DNA of 64,000 nt, taken from positions 1-64,000 of the forward strand of contig NZ_RQVQ01000006.1 in assembly GCF_003865405.1 (NCBI RefSeq), given 5' to 3'. Within the stretch, counting starts at the first letter, position 1; every line of letters starts with the position of its first letter. The notes under the pieces are model-generated. The model was not told the origin of the DNA. It did not search any database and saw only the letters and a program-made list of their open reading frames with translations. This document shows positions 36,862 to 46,198 of the stretch, piece by piece. The position numbers and the translations under genes are program-made. The DNA is from Paenimyroides tangerinum (lineage in GTDB: Bacteria; Bacteroidota; Bacteroidia; Flavobacteriales; Flavobacteriaceae).

Positions 36862-37845
36862 ATGAAAAAAATTACATTATTGTTGATTTTCTTATCAACT
36901 TATGCGAATGTTTTTCCTCAGAATTTTTACAGTTTTACACAGAGTTCAGAAAATTATGCAGATTTAACAAATGCAACCTCCCTAAATAATGGCCAATCTT
37001 GGTTGTATGATTTATATGGGCCAATACCAAACGCTTTTCCAATTCAGATTTTTGGTAATCAATTATCTGAAATTTACTTTGAAGATAATAATTTCACTTT
37101 GACTAATTCAGATGGATCTAACTATACTGTATTAATTCCTTTCCCAGCTTTAGTCTCTGATCGAAATCTGACAGGAATAGGAACTTCATTGTCACCAATT
37201 TCATATAAGGTTGACGGTGTAGTTGGAAATCGAATCTTGAAATTAGAAGTTAAAAATGCAGGGCTGGAGAGTGACTTCGATTTAAGTTCTCCAGAAACTT
37301 CAACATCAACTCATTTTGTAAATTATCAAATTTGGTTTTATGAAGTAGATAATTCTTTTGAATATCGTTTTGGTTCAAATAATATTACTAATCTATCTAC
37401 ACTGAATCCTGATAGTCGACTTTATTCAGCTTTTTTTTCATTCATTGAAAATGGTGAATTATTTGAATTTAAAAGCGGAGTAGCTGATGCTTCGGTTACT
37501 TCTCCAATTTATTCAGAAAGTTATACAGAAGATGATATTCCAGTTTCTTTTACTAGTATGATTCCAGCAAATACTGTTTATCGTTTTGAGGTAATTACTT
37601 TATCAAATCATAATAAAGAAAAAGTTGAATTTGCGATGTATCCAAATCCAACTTCAGATGTTTTAAATCTTACTTTCTCTGAAAATTTAGAAAAGAATTA
37701 TTCTATTTATGATTTATTAGGACGTGAAGTTTTGAAAGGGAAATTTGAAAATACAAGTGAATCTCAAATCGCTGTTGAAAAGCTACAAATTGGAACTTAC
37801 ATTTTAAGAATTGGTGGAACCAATAAAAAGTTTATCAAGAAATAA
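36862..37845 (+). CDS. T9SS-exported protein with type A sorting domain (copy 2)
   Basis: 327 residues, a tandem paralogue of the preceding gene. Signal peptide (ending VFPQ), the same beta-rich domain and a nearly identical sorting domain. The C-terminal 75 residues match copy 1 much better than the rest, which has diverged. The domain is unknown and no active site is recognised. It should be a secreted or surface-attached protein. It converges on the second M13 peptidase. Confidence 0.85.
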   Translation: MKKITLLLIFLSTYANVFPQNFYSFTQSSENYADLTNATSLNNGQSWLYDLYGPIPNAFPIQIFGNQLSEIYFEDNNFTLTNSDGSNYTVLIPFPALVSDRNLTGIGTSLSPISYKVDGVVGNRILKLEVKNAGLESDFDLSSPETSTSTHFVNYQIWFYEVDNSFEYRFGSNNITNLSTLNPDSRLYSAFFSFIENGELFEFKSGVADASVTSPIYSESYTEDDIPVSFTSMIPANTVYRFEVITLSNHNKEKVEFAMYPNPTSDVLNLTFSENLEKNYSIYDLLGREVLKGKFENTSESQIAVEKLQIGTYILRIGGTNKKFIKK

Positions 37846-37850
37846 TAAAA

Positions 37851-37882
37851 AAAAATGCTCAAACATCCGTCTGAGCATTTTT
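37851..37882. terminator. Bidirectional terminator
   Basis: An 11-bp stem (AAAAATGCTCA / TGAGCATTTTT) with a 10-nt loop between the convergent T9SS and M13 genes. Confidence 0.85.
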
Positions 37883-37887
37883 GATTT

Positions 37888-39945
37888 TTACCAAATTTTC
37901 ACACGGTCATCTGGATTAATATACAATTTATTATCAGGTTGAACATCAAAAGCTTTATACCAAGATTCAACGTTTTGTAACGGTACATAAGCACGATAAA
38001 TTCCTGGAGCATGCGGATCTGTTTTTACTTGATTTTTGATTGCTTCATCACGCATTTTTGATCTCCAAATAGTTCCCCAAGAAATAAAGAAACGTTGTTC
38101 TGGAGTAAATCCGTCAATATTTTCTGGTCTTCCGTTGTCTTTGTAATACAATTGTAAACCATCGTAAGCAGCATTAACACCACCTAAATCACCGATGTTT
38201 TCTCCTAAAGTAAATTTACCATCAACAAAAGTATTAGGTAATGGCTCTAAAGCTGAATATTGATCTGCCAGCGCTCCACCTAATCCTGTAAATTGTTTTA
38301 AGTCATCTTCAGTCCACCAGTTTACTAAATTACCGTCAGCATTGTAACGTGAACCGGAATCGTCAAATCCGTGAGAAATTTCGTGCCCGATTACAGCTCC
38401 AATTCCACCAAAGTTTACAGCTTCATCAGCTTTGTAATCATAAAATGGTGCTTGAAGAATCGCTGCTGGGAAAACAATTTCATTATTTGTAGGATTGAAA
38501 TAAGCGTTTACCGTTTGTGGAGACATTCCCCATTTGGTTTTGTCAACTGGTTTTCCATAATCTGCAATGTTTTGTGCAAATCCCCAACGAGAAACAGCTT
38601 TCATATTGTCAAAATAAGTTCCTCCGTCTTTAGCAGATTTGATTTCCATTTCTGAATAATCTTTCCACTTATCTGGATAACCAATTTTCACAGTAGATTT
38701 GCGAAGTTTTTCAATTGCACCTTTTTTAGTTGCTGGAGTCATCCAAGGTAAATTGTTGATTCTATTTTCAAAAGCTAAGAAAACGTATTCGATCATTTCT
38801 TTTGCCTTTTCTTTTGCTTCCGCAGGGAATTTCTCCTCAACATATAATTGTCCTAAAGCTTCCCCAACGGTTCCATTTACAACTTGTAACGCGCGTTCTT
38901 CAATCGGACGTTGTGCAACTGCACCTGTTAAAGTTTTGCTATAGAAATCCCAGTTTGCTTGGTCGATTTCTTCTGTTAAAACTCCAGTCGATTTGTTGAT
39001 TAATGTCCAACGCATATACGCTTTCAAATCTTCAACCGATGATTTAGATAAGATGTTTTGTAAAGTTTCCATATATTTAGGCATAGAAACAATCACTTGG
39101 TCAACATCTTTTAAGCCAGCAGCTTTAAAATATTCTTTCCAATTAACCGCAGGAACTAATTTCTCAAGTTCCTTAATAGTCATTGGATTGTAAGTATTTC
39201 TTCTGTCGCGACGTGCCACACGATCTAAACGAGATTCTGCCATTTTAGTTTCTAAAGCAACTACTTTCGACGCATCTTTCTTAGCTTGTGCTTCGCTTTC
39301 TCCTGTAAATTGCAACATACGAGCTACATGTTCTTCGTATTTTTTCTTTTTATCTTGTGAGTCAGCATCTGTAGAAACATAATAATCACGATCTGGTAAA
39401 CCAATACTTCCTGGAGAAACGTAAATTACGTTTTTGTTAGAATCCATCGCATCAGCTCCAACATACATTCCAAAGAAGCCGATTCCTCCATCTGGAACCA
39501 TTTTGTAAATCAAATTAACAACTTCTTTGTTGTTTTTAATTTTGTTGATGTCTTTTAAATACGGTTCAATTGGTGTAATTCCTAATTGATTTCTCATATC
39601 TAAATCTAAATAGGTTTCAAAAACATAAACCGCTTTAGCTTGATCTGAATTTGGGTCTAAATTTGGATTGTTTGCCGCTTTCTTTAAAATAGCAAGTGCA
39701 TCGATATCTGTGTTTTGGCGTAGTTCATCAAAACTTCCCCAACGAGTTCTATCTTCTGGAATTTCAGTATTATCAAACCAAGTTCCGTTTACATATCTAA
39801 AAAAGTCATCACCTGGTTTTACGTTTTTGTCCATAAATTCCAAGTTAATTCCGTGGTTTTCATTTTTATTAACTTGTGCGCTCAAATTTGCTGTTGAAAA
39901 AATCGCAGCTGCAGCTAATAAGGTTAATCGTTTATTTATTTTCAT
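37888..39945 (-). CDS. M13 family zinc metallopeptidase (copy 2)
   Basis: 685 residues, a close paralogue of the M13 gene at 33614-35665. The zinc site HEISH is at 521-525 (His521, Glu522, His525) and ENIGDLGG follows. Unlike copy 1, the signal peptide (about 1-24, LSAQVNK) has no lipobox Cys, so this one is probably soluble in the periplasm or released. It ends DDRVKIW. A -7 element lies 27 nt upstream. Confidence 0.93.
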   Translation of the reverse strand: MKINKRLTLLAAAAIFSTANLSAQVNKNENHGINLEFMDKNVKPGDDFFRYVNGTWFDNTEIPEDRTRWGSFDELRQNTDIDALAILKKAANNPNLDPNSDQAKAVYVFETYLDLDMRNQLGITPIEPYLKDINKIKNNKEVVNLIYKMVPDGGIGFFGMYVGADAMDSNKNVIYVSPGSIGLPDRDYYVSTDADSQDKKKKYEEHVARMLQFTGESEAQAKKDASKVVALETKMAESRLDRVARRDRRNTYNPMTIKELEKLVPAVNWKEYFKAAGLKDVDQVIVSMPKYMETLQNILSKSSVEDLKAYMRWTLINKSTGVLTEEIDQANWDFYSKTLTGAVAQRPIEERALQVVNGTVGEALGQLYVEEKFPAEAKEKAKEMIEYVFLAFENRINNLPWMTPATKKGAIEKLRKSTVKIGYPDKWKDYSEMEIKSAKDGGTYFDNMKAVSRWGFAQNIADYGKPVDKTKWGMSPQTVNAYFNPTNNEIVFPAAILQAPFYDYKADEAVNFGGIGAVIGHEISHGFDDSGSRYNADGNLVNWWTEDDLKQFTGLGGALADQYSALEPLPNTFVDGKFTLGENIGDLGGVNAAYDGLQLYYKDNGRPENIDGFTPEQRFFISWGTIWRSKMRDEAIKNQVKTDPHAPGIYRAYVPLQNVESWYKAFDVQPDNKLYINPDDRVKIW

Positions 39946-39972
39946 TGGATGAATATTTTAAATGCATTCTTA

Positions 39973-39980
39973 CAAAAATA
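39973..39980 (-). promoter_or_regulatory. Bacteroidota -7 element (TATTTTTG)
   Basis: Matches TAnnTTTG on the minus strand, 27 nt upstream of the second M13 gene. Confidence 0.5.
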
Positions 39981-40043
39981 ACAACTTACTTTAATAAATG
40001 TGTTCTTTAAAGAATTTTTAACCTTTTTTAAAAAACGGTTCAG

Positions 40044-40051
40044 TATTTTTG
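40044..40051 (+). promoter_or_regulatory. Bacteroidota -7 element (TATTTTTG)
   Basis: Matches TAnnTTTG and ends 14 nt before the chosen SCO start at 40066; it lies inside a longer open frame and so argues against the upstream ATG. Confidence 0.5.
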
Positions 40052-40065
40052 TGCAAATTTTTATT

Positions 40066-40764
40066 ATGCTTAGTTATTTTAAACGCTATCGTTTTTTTAT
40101 TATTGGATTTTTTCTTTTATGCGTGGTTATTATGAGTTTGTTTTACAATGCGTTGAAACCAGCAAAGAAATTACCAATTTACACGCCTGCAATGGTAAAT
40201 CCGGAAATGGTAGATACTTTAGTTCAACATAAGAATAATAAATTAGAGCATAAAATTGCTGCGTTTGAATTTACCAATCAGAATAACGAAAAGGTAACTG
40301 AAAAGGATTATGAAAACACCATTTATGTAGCTGATTTCTTTTTTACGACTTGCAAAACCATTTGTCCGATTATGACTGATAATATGGTAAAAATTCAAGA
40401 AAAAATTAAAGATATGCCAGATGTGAAAATTTTATCTTTTTCGGTTACTCCAGAGATCGATACTCCAGAAGTTTTACGAAATTATGCTAATGAAAAAGGA
40501 GCAATAGACGGAAAATGGAATATGGTTACCGGAGATAAAAAAGATATTTATTATTTGGCACGTCAATCTTTTTTAGCTGTAAAAACTGGCTCAGCAGATG
40601 AAATGTACGATATGGTTCATACAGAAAATTTTGTTTTAGTTGATAAAAATGGTCGAATCAGAGGTTTTTATGATGGTTTAAATTATGACAAACCAACGGA
40701 TGACGATACCAAAAATTTAACTCAATTAATTGAAGATATTAATTGGTTAAGAGAAAATCAATAA
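40066..40764 (+). CDS. SCO1/SenC family copper chaperone/thiol protein
   Basis: 232 residues. An N-terminal membrane anchor (about 9-28) holds a thioredoxin-fold domain in the periplasm. The copper-binding motif CKTICP (Cys96, Cys100) and the distal His in MVHTENF are present. SCO proteins deliver copper to the CuA site of cytochrome oxidase or act as thiol reductants. An open start 22 codons earlier exists, but the -7 element favours 40066. Confidence 0.88.
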   Translation: MLSYFKRYRFFIIGFFLLCVVIMSLFYNALKPAKKLPIYTPAMVNPEMVDTLVQHKNNKLEHKIAAFEFTNQNNEKVTEKDYENTIYVADFFFTTCKTICPIMTDNMVKIQEKIKDMPDVKILSFSVTPEIDTPEVLRNYANEKGAIDGKWNMVTGDKKDIYYLARQSFLAVKTGSADEMYDMVHTENFVLVDKNGRIRGFYDGLNYDKPTDDDTKNLTQLIEDINWLRENQ

Positions 40765-40849
40765 TCTTTTTCAAAAGAGGAAAGTCCCGAAGATTTTCCT
40801 TTTTAAATGCTTATTTTTACAAATTAAATTAAATCTAAATAAAGGGATT

Positions 40850-41071
40850 ATGAAGCTTGATTCTTTGAAAATCAATGAAAAGGCAATAATTACGCAAGTG
40901 AATATGGATGTTGTTCCATTGAAATTAATTGAACTTGGTTTTATTGAAGGTAATTTTGTGGAATTATTACATATTGCACCGTTTAACGACCCAATTTATG
41001 TCAAAGTAAACGATTCACATATTAGTATTCGAAAAGAATTAGCAAAGGAAATTACCATAGAAATTATTTAA
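40850..41071 (+). CDS. feoA: Ferrous iron transport protein A
   Basis: 73 residues with an SH3-like fold, typical of FeoA (VPLKLIELGFIEGN, VKVNDSHISIRKELAKEI). It assists FeoB in Fe(II) uptake. It is followed by feoB with a 4-nt gap, forming a canonical feoAB operon with a third small gene. Confidence 0.93.
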   Translation: MKLDSLKINEKAIITQVNMDVVPLKLIELGFIEGNFVELLHIAPFNDPIYVKVNDSHISIRKELAKEITIEII

Positions 41072-41075
41072 CATA

Positions 41076-43169
41076 ATGAAAAATACGATAAAAGTTGCAT
41101 TAGTCGGAAATCCAAATGTTGGAAAGACATCGGTCTTTAATGCATTAACCGGATTGAACCAACGTGTTGGAAATTACCCTGGAATTACAGTAGAACGAAA
41201 AGTAGGTTTTTGTAAAATTGGAAATGAAACAACGGCACAAATTGTTGATTTACCTGGAACATATTCGATAAATCCATCTTCTAAAGATGAAGAAGTTGCT
41301 TTGAAAGCGCTTTTTGATTCTAAAAACAATGATTTCCCAGATGTGGTAGTTGTAGTTGCTGAGGTTGAAAATTTAAAACGTAATTTGTTACTTTTTTCAC
41401 AAATTAAAGACTTAGGTTTTCCTGTAGTTTTGGCTATAAATATGGCTGACCGAATGGAGCTAAAAGGAATTACAATTGATATTTCTGAATTAGAAAAACA
41501 ATTAGATACTAAAATAGCTTTAATTTCTGTTCGAAAAAATCAAGGAATTAATGAATTGAAACAGTTGATTTTAAACTACCAAACTTTTTCAACACAATCC
41601 TTTTTAGATTTAAAGAAAGTTGATGAGCCGCATTTTGAATTAATGGAAAAATTGTATCCAAATCAAAATCCATATAAAGTTTGGTTACATCATTCTCAAC
41701 AAATTCCTTTTGAAGGAATATCTACCGTTTTAGGTTCGAATTATACCCCAAAAACGGAATCAGAAATTAAACGTATTCAGCAAAGAGAAACGATTAAACG
41801 CTATCAATTAATTGGAGAAATTTTAAAGAAAACCTATGTAATTGATGCCTCAAAAGCAACAGATTTACGCGCTAAATTAGATCGAATTTTCACGCATAAA
41901 GTTTTTGGATATGTAATTTTCTTTGCGATTATGTTATTGGTTTTTCAAGCCATTTTTGAATGGTCAGCAATTCCGATGGATTTTATTGATGGTAGTTTTG
42001 GTTCGTTGTCTGAATGGGCAAAATCAGTGTTGCCTGAAGGAAAATTAGCCGAATTAATTTCTGATGGAATCATTCCTGGAATAGGTGGAGTTGTGATTTT
42101 CATTCCTCAAATTGCTATTTTATTTCTTTTCATTGCATTGCTGGAAGAAAGTGGATATATGAGTCGTGTGGTCTTCTTAATGGATAAAATTATGCGACCG
42201 TTTGGTTTGAGTGGAAAATCTGTTGTTCCGTTAATTTCTGGTACGGCTTGTTCAATTCCTGCGATTATGTCGGCTCGAAATATCGAAAATTCAAAAGAAC
42301 GATTAATCACGATGTTGGTAACTCCATTCTCGACTTGTGCTGCCCGAATACCCGTTTACGTAATTATTATTGCTTTAGTAATTCCTGATGAAACTGTTTT
42401 TGGAATCTTTAGTTTACAAGCATTAACAATGGCCGGAATGTATTTCTTAGGATTTTTCGTTGCTTTAATCTCAGCTTTTGTAATGAAACGTTTTATCAAT
42501 GCAAACGAGAAATCGTTCTTCATAATCGAAATGCCTTCGTATAAATTGCCTTTGTTTCAAAATGTATTTTATACCGTTTGGGAAAAAACAAAAGAGTTTG
42601 TTGTTGGAGCCGGAAAAATTATTTTAGCACTATCAATTGTGCTTTGGTTTTTAGGAACACACGGTCCGAGTGATACTTTCGGTCAAGCCGAAACGATAAT
42701 TACTGAAAAGCACATAAACGATAATTTAACCGAAGAAGAATTAGCCGATGAAATTGCTGGTTATCAACTAGAAACTTCGTATATTGGGAAAATCGGACAT
42801 ACGATTCAACCTGTTTTTGCACCACTTGGTTACGATTGGAAGATTAGTATTGCGGTTTTAACTTCGTTTGCTGCTCGTGAAGTTTTCGTTGGAAACTTAG
42901 CAACTTTATATAATATTGGAAGTAGCGGAGAAGACGAAGAAAAGATTATTGGAAAAATGCGTGCGCAAGTACGTGAAGATGGTTCACCAATGTTTACCTT
43001 AGGAACTGGGGTTTCGTTGTTGTTGTTTTATGCTTTTGCGATGCAATGTATTTCTACGATTGCTATTACAAGAAAAGAAACCAATTCTTGGAAATGGACT
43101 TTTGTTCAGGTTGTATTTATGACTGCATTAGCTTATTTTTCTGCGATGTTAGCGTATCAAATTTTATAA
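41076..43169 (+). CDS. feoB: Ferrous iron transporter B (GTPase-permease)
   Basis: 697 residues. The N-terminal GTPase has G1 GNPNVGKTS (about 9-17), G3 DLPG and an NMAD G4 element (about 121-124). The C-terminal permease has two Gate repeats with conserved Cys-containing segments (SGTACSIPAI and PFSTCAARIP), and several membrane helices. It imports Fe(II) across the inner membrane. A 42-residue Cys-rich membrane protein gene follows by 3 nt. Confidence 0.96.
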   Translation: MKNTIKVALVGNPNVGKTSVFNALTGLNQRVGNYPGITVERKVGFCKIGNETTAQIVDLPGTYSINPSSKDEEVALKALFDSKNNDFPDVVVVVAEVENLKRNLLLFSQIKDLGFPVVLAINMADRMELKGITIDISELEKQLDTKIALISVRKNQGINELKQLILNYQTFSTQSFLDLKKVDEPHFELMEKLYPNQNPYKVWLHHSQQIPFEGISTVLGSNYTPKTESEIKRIQQRETIKRYQLIGEILKKTYVIDASKATDLRAKLDRIFTHKVFGYVIFFAIMLLVFQAIFEWSAIPMDFIDGSFGSLSEWAKSVLPEGKLAELISDGIIPGIGGVVIFIPQIAILFLFIALLEESGYMSRVVFLMDKIMRPFGLSGKSVVPLISGTACSIPAIMSARNIENSKERLITMLVTPFSTCAARIPVYVIIIALVIPDETVFGIFSLQALTMAGMYFLGFFVALISAFVMKRFINANEKSFFIIEMPSYKLPLFQNVFYTVWEKTKEFVVGAGKIILALSIVLWFLGTHGPSDTFGQAETIITEKHINDNLTEEELADEIAGYQLETSYIGKIGHTIQPVFAPLGYDWKISIAVLTSFAAREVFVGNLATLYNIGSSGEDEEKIIGKMRAQVREDGSPMFTLGTGVSLLLFYAFAMQCISTIAITRKETNSWKWTFVQVVFMTALAYFSAMLAYQIL

Positions 43170-43172
43170 AAA

Positions 43173-43301
43173 ATGAACATTCAAGATATTATAACTTATG
43201 TAATTGTGGTTTTGGCTGTAGCTTTTTTGGTTAAGAAATTCTTCTTTAAGAAAAAATCCAAAAAAGGTTGCGGTTCTGATAATAATTGTAAATGTGGATA
43301 A
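43173..43301 (+). CDS. FeoB-associated Cys-rich membrane protein (42 aa)
   Basis: A short gene 3 nt after feoB. One N-terminal membrane helix (about 5-20) is followed by a basic stretch and a tail with Cys33, Cys39 and Cys41 (GCGSDNNCKCG). This matches the small FeoB-associated Cys-rich proteins found behind feoB in Bacteroidota and Firmicutes, which may play a FeoC-like or iron-handling role. It is shorter than usual gene-finding cut-offs. Confidence 0.88.
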   Translation: MNIQDIITYVIVVLAVAFLVKKFFFKKKSKKGCGSDNNCKCG

Positions 43302-43312
43302 AATTTAAATTT

Positions 43313-43336
43313 AGCCTTCAAGTAAAATTGGAGGCT
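43313..43336 (+). terminator. Terminator of the feo operon
   Basis: A 9-bp stem including one G-U pair (positions 43313-43321 and 43328-43336), 6-nt loop, then a run of seven Ts. Confidence 0.7.
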
Positions 43337-43400
43337 TTTTTTGTTTAGTAAAACATATTGTTTTTTTTTAATAAATTTATGTTCAACCAATTAACTTATT

Positions 43401-45770
43401 ATGAAACATATTATTTTACTGATACTTATTTTTTTATTTTCAATTAAAATTCAAGGACAACAGACTTTATATTTTGATGCAGATTGGAAAGAAACCACTA
43501 AAGAAAAATCTCTTTATTATAGACCAATGCCACTTCAAAAAGTTGGTGAGCTTTTATTGTTAAAAGATTATTACAACAACGGACAGCTACAATTTCAGGC
43601 TTATATTTATCCTAATGATGAAAATAAATATGTTGGCGATGCTTTTTGGTTTAATGAAAATGGTTTGGATTCATCACAATCACAAAACATCAATTTAAGT
43701 AATCAAAAAGTTTTGACATATTATTATAATGATGGTACGGTTTGGAAAAAAATCTTTTATAATAATTTAGGGACAAAATCTAAAATCATTGTTTTTCAAA
43801 ATGGGAAAGAATTAACAGTTGGTGAACTTAATGGAGATCATCTATCAGGATTATTCACGCCCTCATCACCTGAAATTTGGTATCAAAATCCATTAAACAA
43901 GGATGATTTAATTTATGCGAAATCTGTAAAATCAAGTAATAAGGACTTTCATTACGAAATTATTTTTTGGTTGAATGGCAATAAAGCTAAAGAAAAGTTT
44001 GTAAATTTTCCTAACTCAAATACAAAATATTGGGATGAAAAAAAGAATCTAATTTATGAAAGTGAATCAAAATCAAATTTTTCATTATTTATTAATTATT
44101 ATACTAAAAATGGATTTGCAGTTGGTATGAAATCAAAAAATTCTTCTAAGAATACATCAGAAGGTTTTTTGACAACAGAAACACTCTTTGAATTAGACGG
44201 TAAAATATCAAAGATAACTAAGCGTTTGGAACACGATAAAATTGAAGAAATCATTTATAATAACGGAAAAGAAATTGTTTTAAAATTCAAAGACAATAAA
44301 CCCTTTAGTGGAGATTTTGATTATAAAATCGGAAACTTTCATCGTATTTATAAAATGGTAGATGGATTGATGATTGGAGAATCAATAACTTACGTTACCG
44401 AAACCAAAGAAATAGTTGCTAAAGGTGATTATATAAATGGATTGCCTAACAACGGAACTTTTTTTAATGAATTTGAAAATGAATTCACTATTTTTTCCTA
44501 TAAAAACAAAATTCAAGATGGTCTTCAACAAAAATTCAAATATTATGGTCAACCCGAATTACTTGAAGAATATCAAATGAAAAATGGTAAAATGGAAGGT
44601 AATAATCAGAAAAAAAATAATAATGACGAATTCGTAAAAATTGAATATCGTAATGGTTTACCTTACGCTGGGAAAGTTCATGATTTCAATATTGTTTCGT
44701 ATTATGAAGCTGGAAATTTAATTCGGAAAGATAGTTTAGATTTAAATTTGAGCTCGCTTAAAACAACTGAGCTTTATGAAAACAATAAGCTTGTAAAAAA
44801 GATGTGCTTCTTTTTTGAAATCCCTGATAACCCAAAAGGAATTTACGAAGGGAAATATAAAGATGAAAAACCTTTTGACGGGTATTTTCTTGACGAGAAT
44901 GTTATTGAAGATTTAGAGGATATTCCAGTAGTTAGTTTTTATGATAAAGGGATATTAAAATATAAATACACTACCGATTATCTAAATACGATTGATAATT
45001 ATATTAAAATAAATCTCGACAAAAAAGCAACATTTATTAATGATAAAATTTATGAAGGCTTTGAATATAACAATTCAAACAGGAATATATTAGTTGGTAT
45101 AAATTATATAAATAGTGCGCCAAATTATATGGAATTGAATCTTTTTGGGATTCATTATTTCAATAGATTTATTTTTGAAATAGATAAAAACCAATTGACT
45201 TTTAAGGAACTACAAAGTGGTGCAACTATAAAAGTAATACGTTCGGATGATGTTAATTTTACTGAAGTTATTGATAAAAATGGCAATGTTTTACAAAACA
45301 GTACAAGTTTTTTTGTAAAAGAAGGTGAGCCAAATTCTATTACATCTTATGCTATTGAAAACGGGAAATTAGTTTTTGAATTTATTGATGGAAATTATTT
45401 ATATGATTTAACTCAAAAATCGGATTTGAAGCTGGATAATCTTACAATGATGATATATTCATATTTTTTGTCCAATTCAAAGCAAAGTTTGGAAACCATT
45501 TTTTTTGCTATTTTGAATGAATTTAGAAAAAATGAATTTCAAAAATATAGTGATTTTTTCTCTTCAGAAGAATCATTGACAACCACTAGTAATAGAATCG
45601 GAGGTCTTTATTATGATGAAAAAGGGAATCCTAGTGAAGGAGTTATAATTAAAGAATCGAATGATCAATTTGAGGTTAAAGTTTATCGAAATGGAAAACT
45701 GACTGAAACTAAAGTTATTAATGATATGAGCCAAATTAGAGCGTATTTTGAGGTATCTTTTTCTCAATAA
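43401..45770 (+). CDS. Large secreted protein with MORN/YwqK-like repeats
   Basis: 789 residues. Signal peptide (about 1-19, ending IQGQ). The body contains many short units of the MORN or YwqK type: an aromatic pair, Asn-Gly, then Lys-rich turns, for example YYNNGQLQFQAYI, YYNDGTVWKKIFYNN and YYEAGNLIRK. Such repeats form beta-hairpin arrays and occur in Bacteroidota envelope proteins often labelled toxin-antitoxin YwqK. No catalytic motif and no T9SS sorting domain were seen. Function is unknown; probably periplasmic or outer-membrane associated. Confidence 0.65.
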   Translation: MKHIILLILIFLFSIKIQGQQTLYFDADWKETTKEKSLYYRPMPLQKVGELLLLKDYYNNGQLQFQAYIYPNDENKYVGDAFWFNENGLDSSQSQNINLSNQKVLTYYYNDGTVWKKIFYNNLGTKSKIIVFQNGKELTVGELNGDHLSGLFTPSSPEIWYQNPLNKDDLIYAKSVKSSNKDFHYEIIFWLNGNKAKEKFVNFPNSNTKYWDEKKNLIYESESKSNFSLFINYYTKNGFAVGMKSKNSSKNTSEGFLTTETLFELDGKISKITKRLEHDKIEEIIYNNGKEIVLKFKDNKPFSGDFDYKIGNFHRIYKMVDGLMIGESITYVTETKEIVAKGDYINGLPNNGTFFNEFENEFTIFSYKNKIQDGLQQKFKYYGQPELLEEYQMKNGKMEGNNQKKNNNDEFVKIEYRNGLPYAGKVHDFNIVSYYEAGNLIRKDSLDLNLSSLKTTELYENNKLVKKMCFFFEIPDNPKGIYEGKYKDEKPFDGYFLDENVIEDLEDIPVVSFYDKGILKYKYTTDYLNTIDNYIKINLDKKATFINDKIYEGFEYNNSNRNILVGINYINSAPNYMELNLFGIHYFNRFIFEIDKNQLTFKELQSGATIKVIRSDDVNFTEVIDKNGNVLQNSTSFFVKEGEPNSITSYAIENGKLVFEFIDGNYLYDLTQKSDLKLDNLTMMIYSYFLSNSKQSLETIFFAILNEFRKNEFQKYSDFFSSEESLTTTSNRIGGLYYDEKGNPSEGVIIKESNDQFEVKVYRNGKLTETKVINDMSQIRAYFEVSFSQ

Positions 45771-45784
45771 TTTTTTTTATTCTG

Positions 45785-45853
45785 TTAAGTTCCCAAAGCA
45801 ACATCTAAAATCATTATAAATCCTAAAATAGAAATTTTGTTTTTAATGTTCAT
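45785..45853 (-). pseudogene. Relic of a ZIP transporter 3' end (22-codon frame)
   Basis: A 22-codon frame ends SILGFIMILDVALGT and stop. The intact ZIP transporter 1.7 kb away ends ATLGFIGGFICMMILDVSLGT and stop. The last nine residues differ at one position and the stop coincides; about 23 of the last 27 DNA bases match. The relic lacks a short GGFICM-like stretch and everything upstream. It looks like a leftover or duplicate of the ZIP 3' end. Confidence 0.6.
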
Positions 45854-46054
45854 TTTCTCTTCTAAAAAATTCAAATCTGACGTTTTTGCGTTGTTTATCA
45901 ACTTTTTTTGATGTTTCTTTCATTATATACTGATTGATATTTTTAGTTGGTATTTTTTAAATGTTAATATTTTATCTATATTTTAAAAACAAAATAGTTT
46001 TTTTTATTTATTATTCTCTTTTTAATTGATTTTTGCAATTTTTATTTGGAAATG

Positions 46055-46074
46055 TTATTATTATTATTATTATT
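46055..46074. repeat. (TTA)6 microsatellite
   Basis: Six TTA units plus TT, 125 nt upstream of the Cys-rich lipoprotein gene. Length could vary by slippage. Confidence 0.8.
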
Positions 46075-46198
46075 GCTCTTGAAGTTTAACATAAAATTAA
46101 ACTTATGTAGTGTTTAAAGTTTTAATTCTAGACACAAAATTTTAAATGCTTTTCAATTAATAATAACAAGGTTTTATAAACCTTAAAATTTTGAAAAT

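Larger units (their letters stand above)
45771..46198. other. 428-nt intergenic region with a relic and repeats
   Basis: Holds a minus-strand relic of a ZIP transporter C-terminus (45785-45853), a (TTA)6 microsatellite (46055-46074) and a 7-bp hairpin (46168-46184) 14 nt before the lipoprotein start. The remainder is AT-rich with no supported gene. Confidence 0.75.

Noticed and set aside
40000..40065. Upstream extension of the SCO gene
   Set aside because: A -7 promoter element lies inside it and the anchor helix begins after the later Met.
43401..45770. Toxin-antitoxin gene suggested by YwqK-like repeats
   Set aside because: The protein is large and secreted with no toxin partner; the repeat type does not define function.
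45845..45923. A 26-codon minus-strand frame next to the ZIP relic
   Set aside because: Short, highly charged, no homology recognised; most likely chance in AT-rich DNA.
46050..46080. CRISPR-like repeat
   Set aside because: It is a plain (TTA)n microsatellite without spacers.
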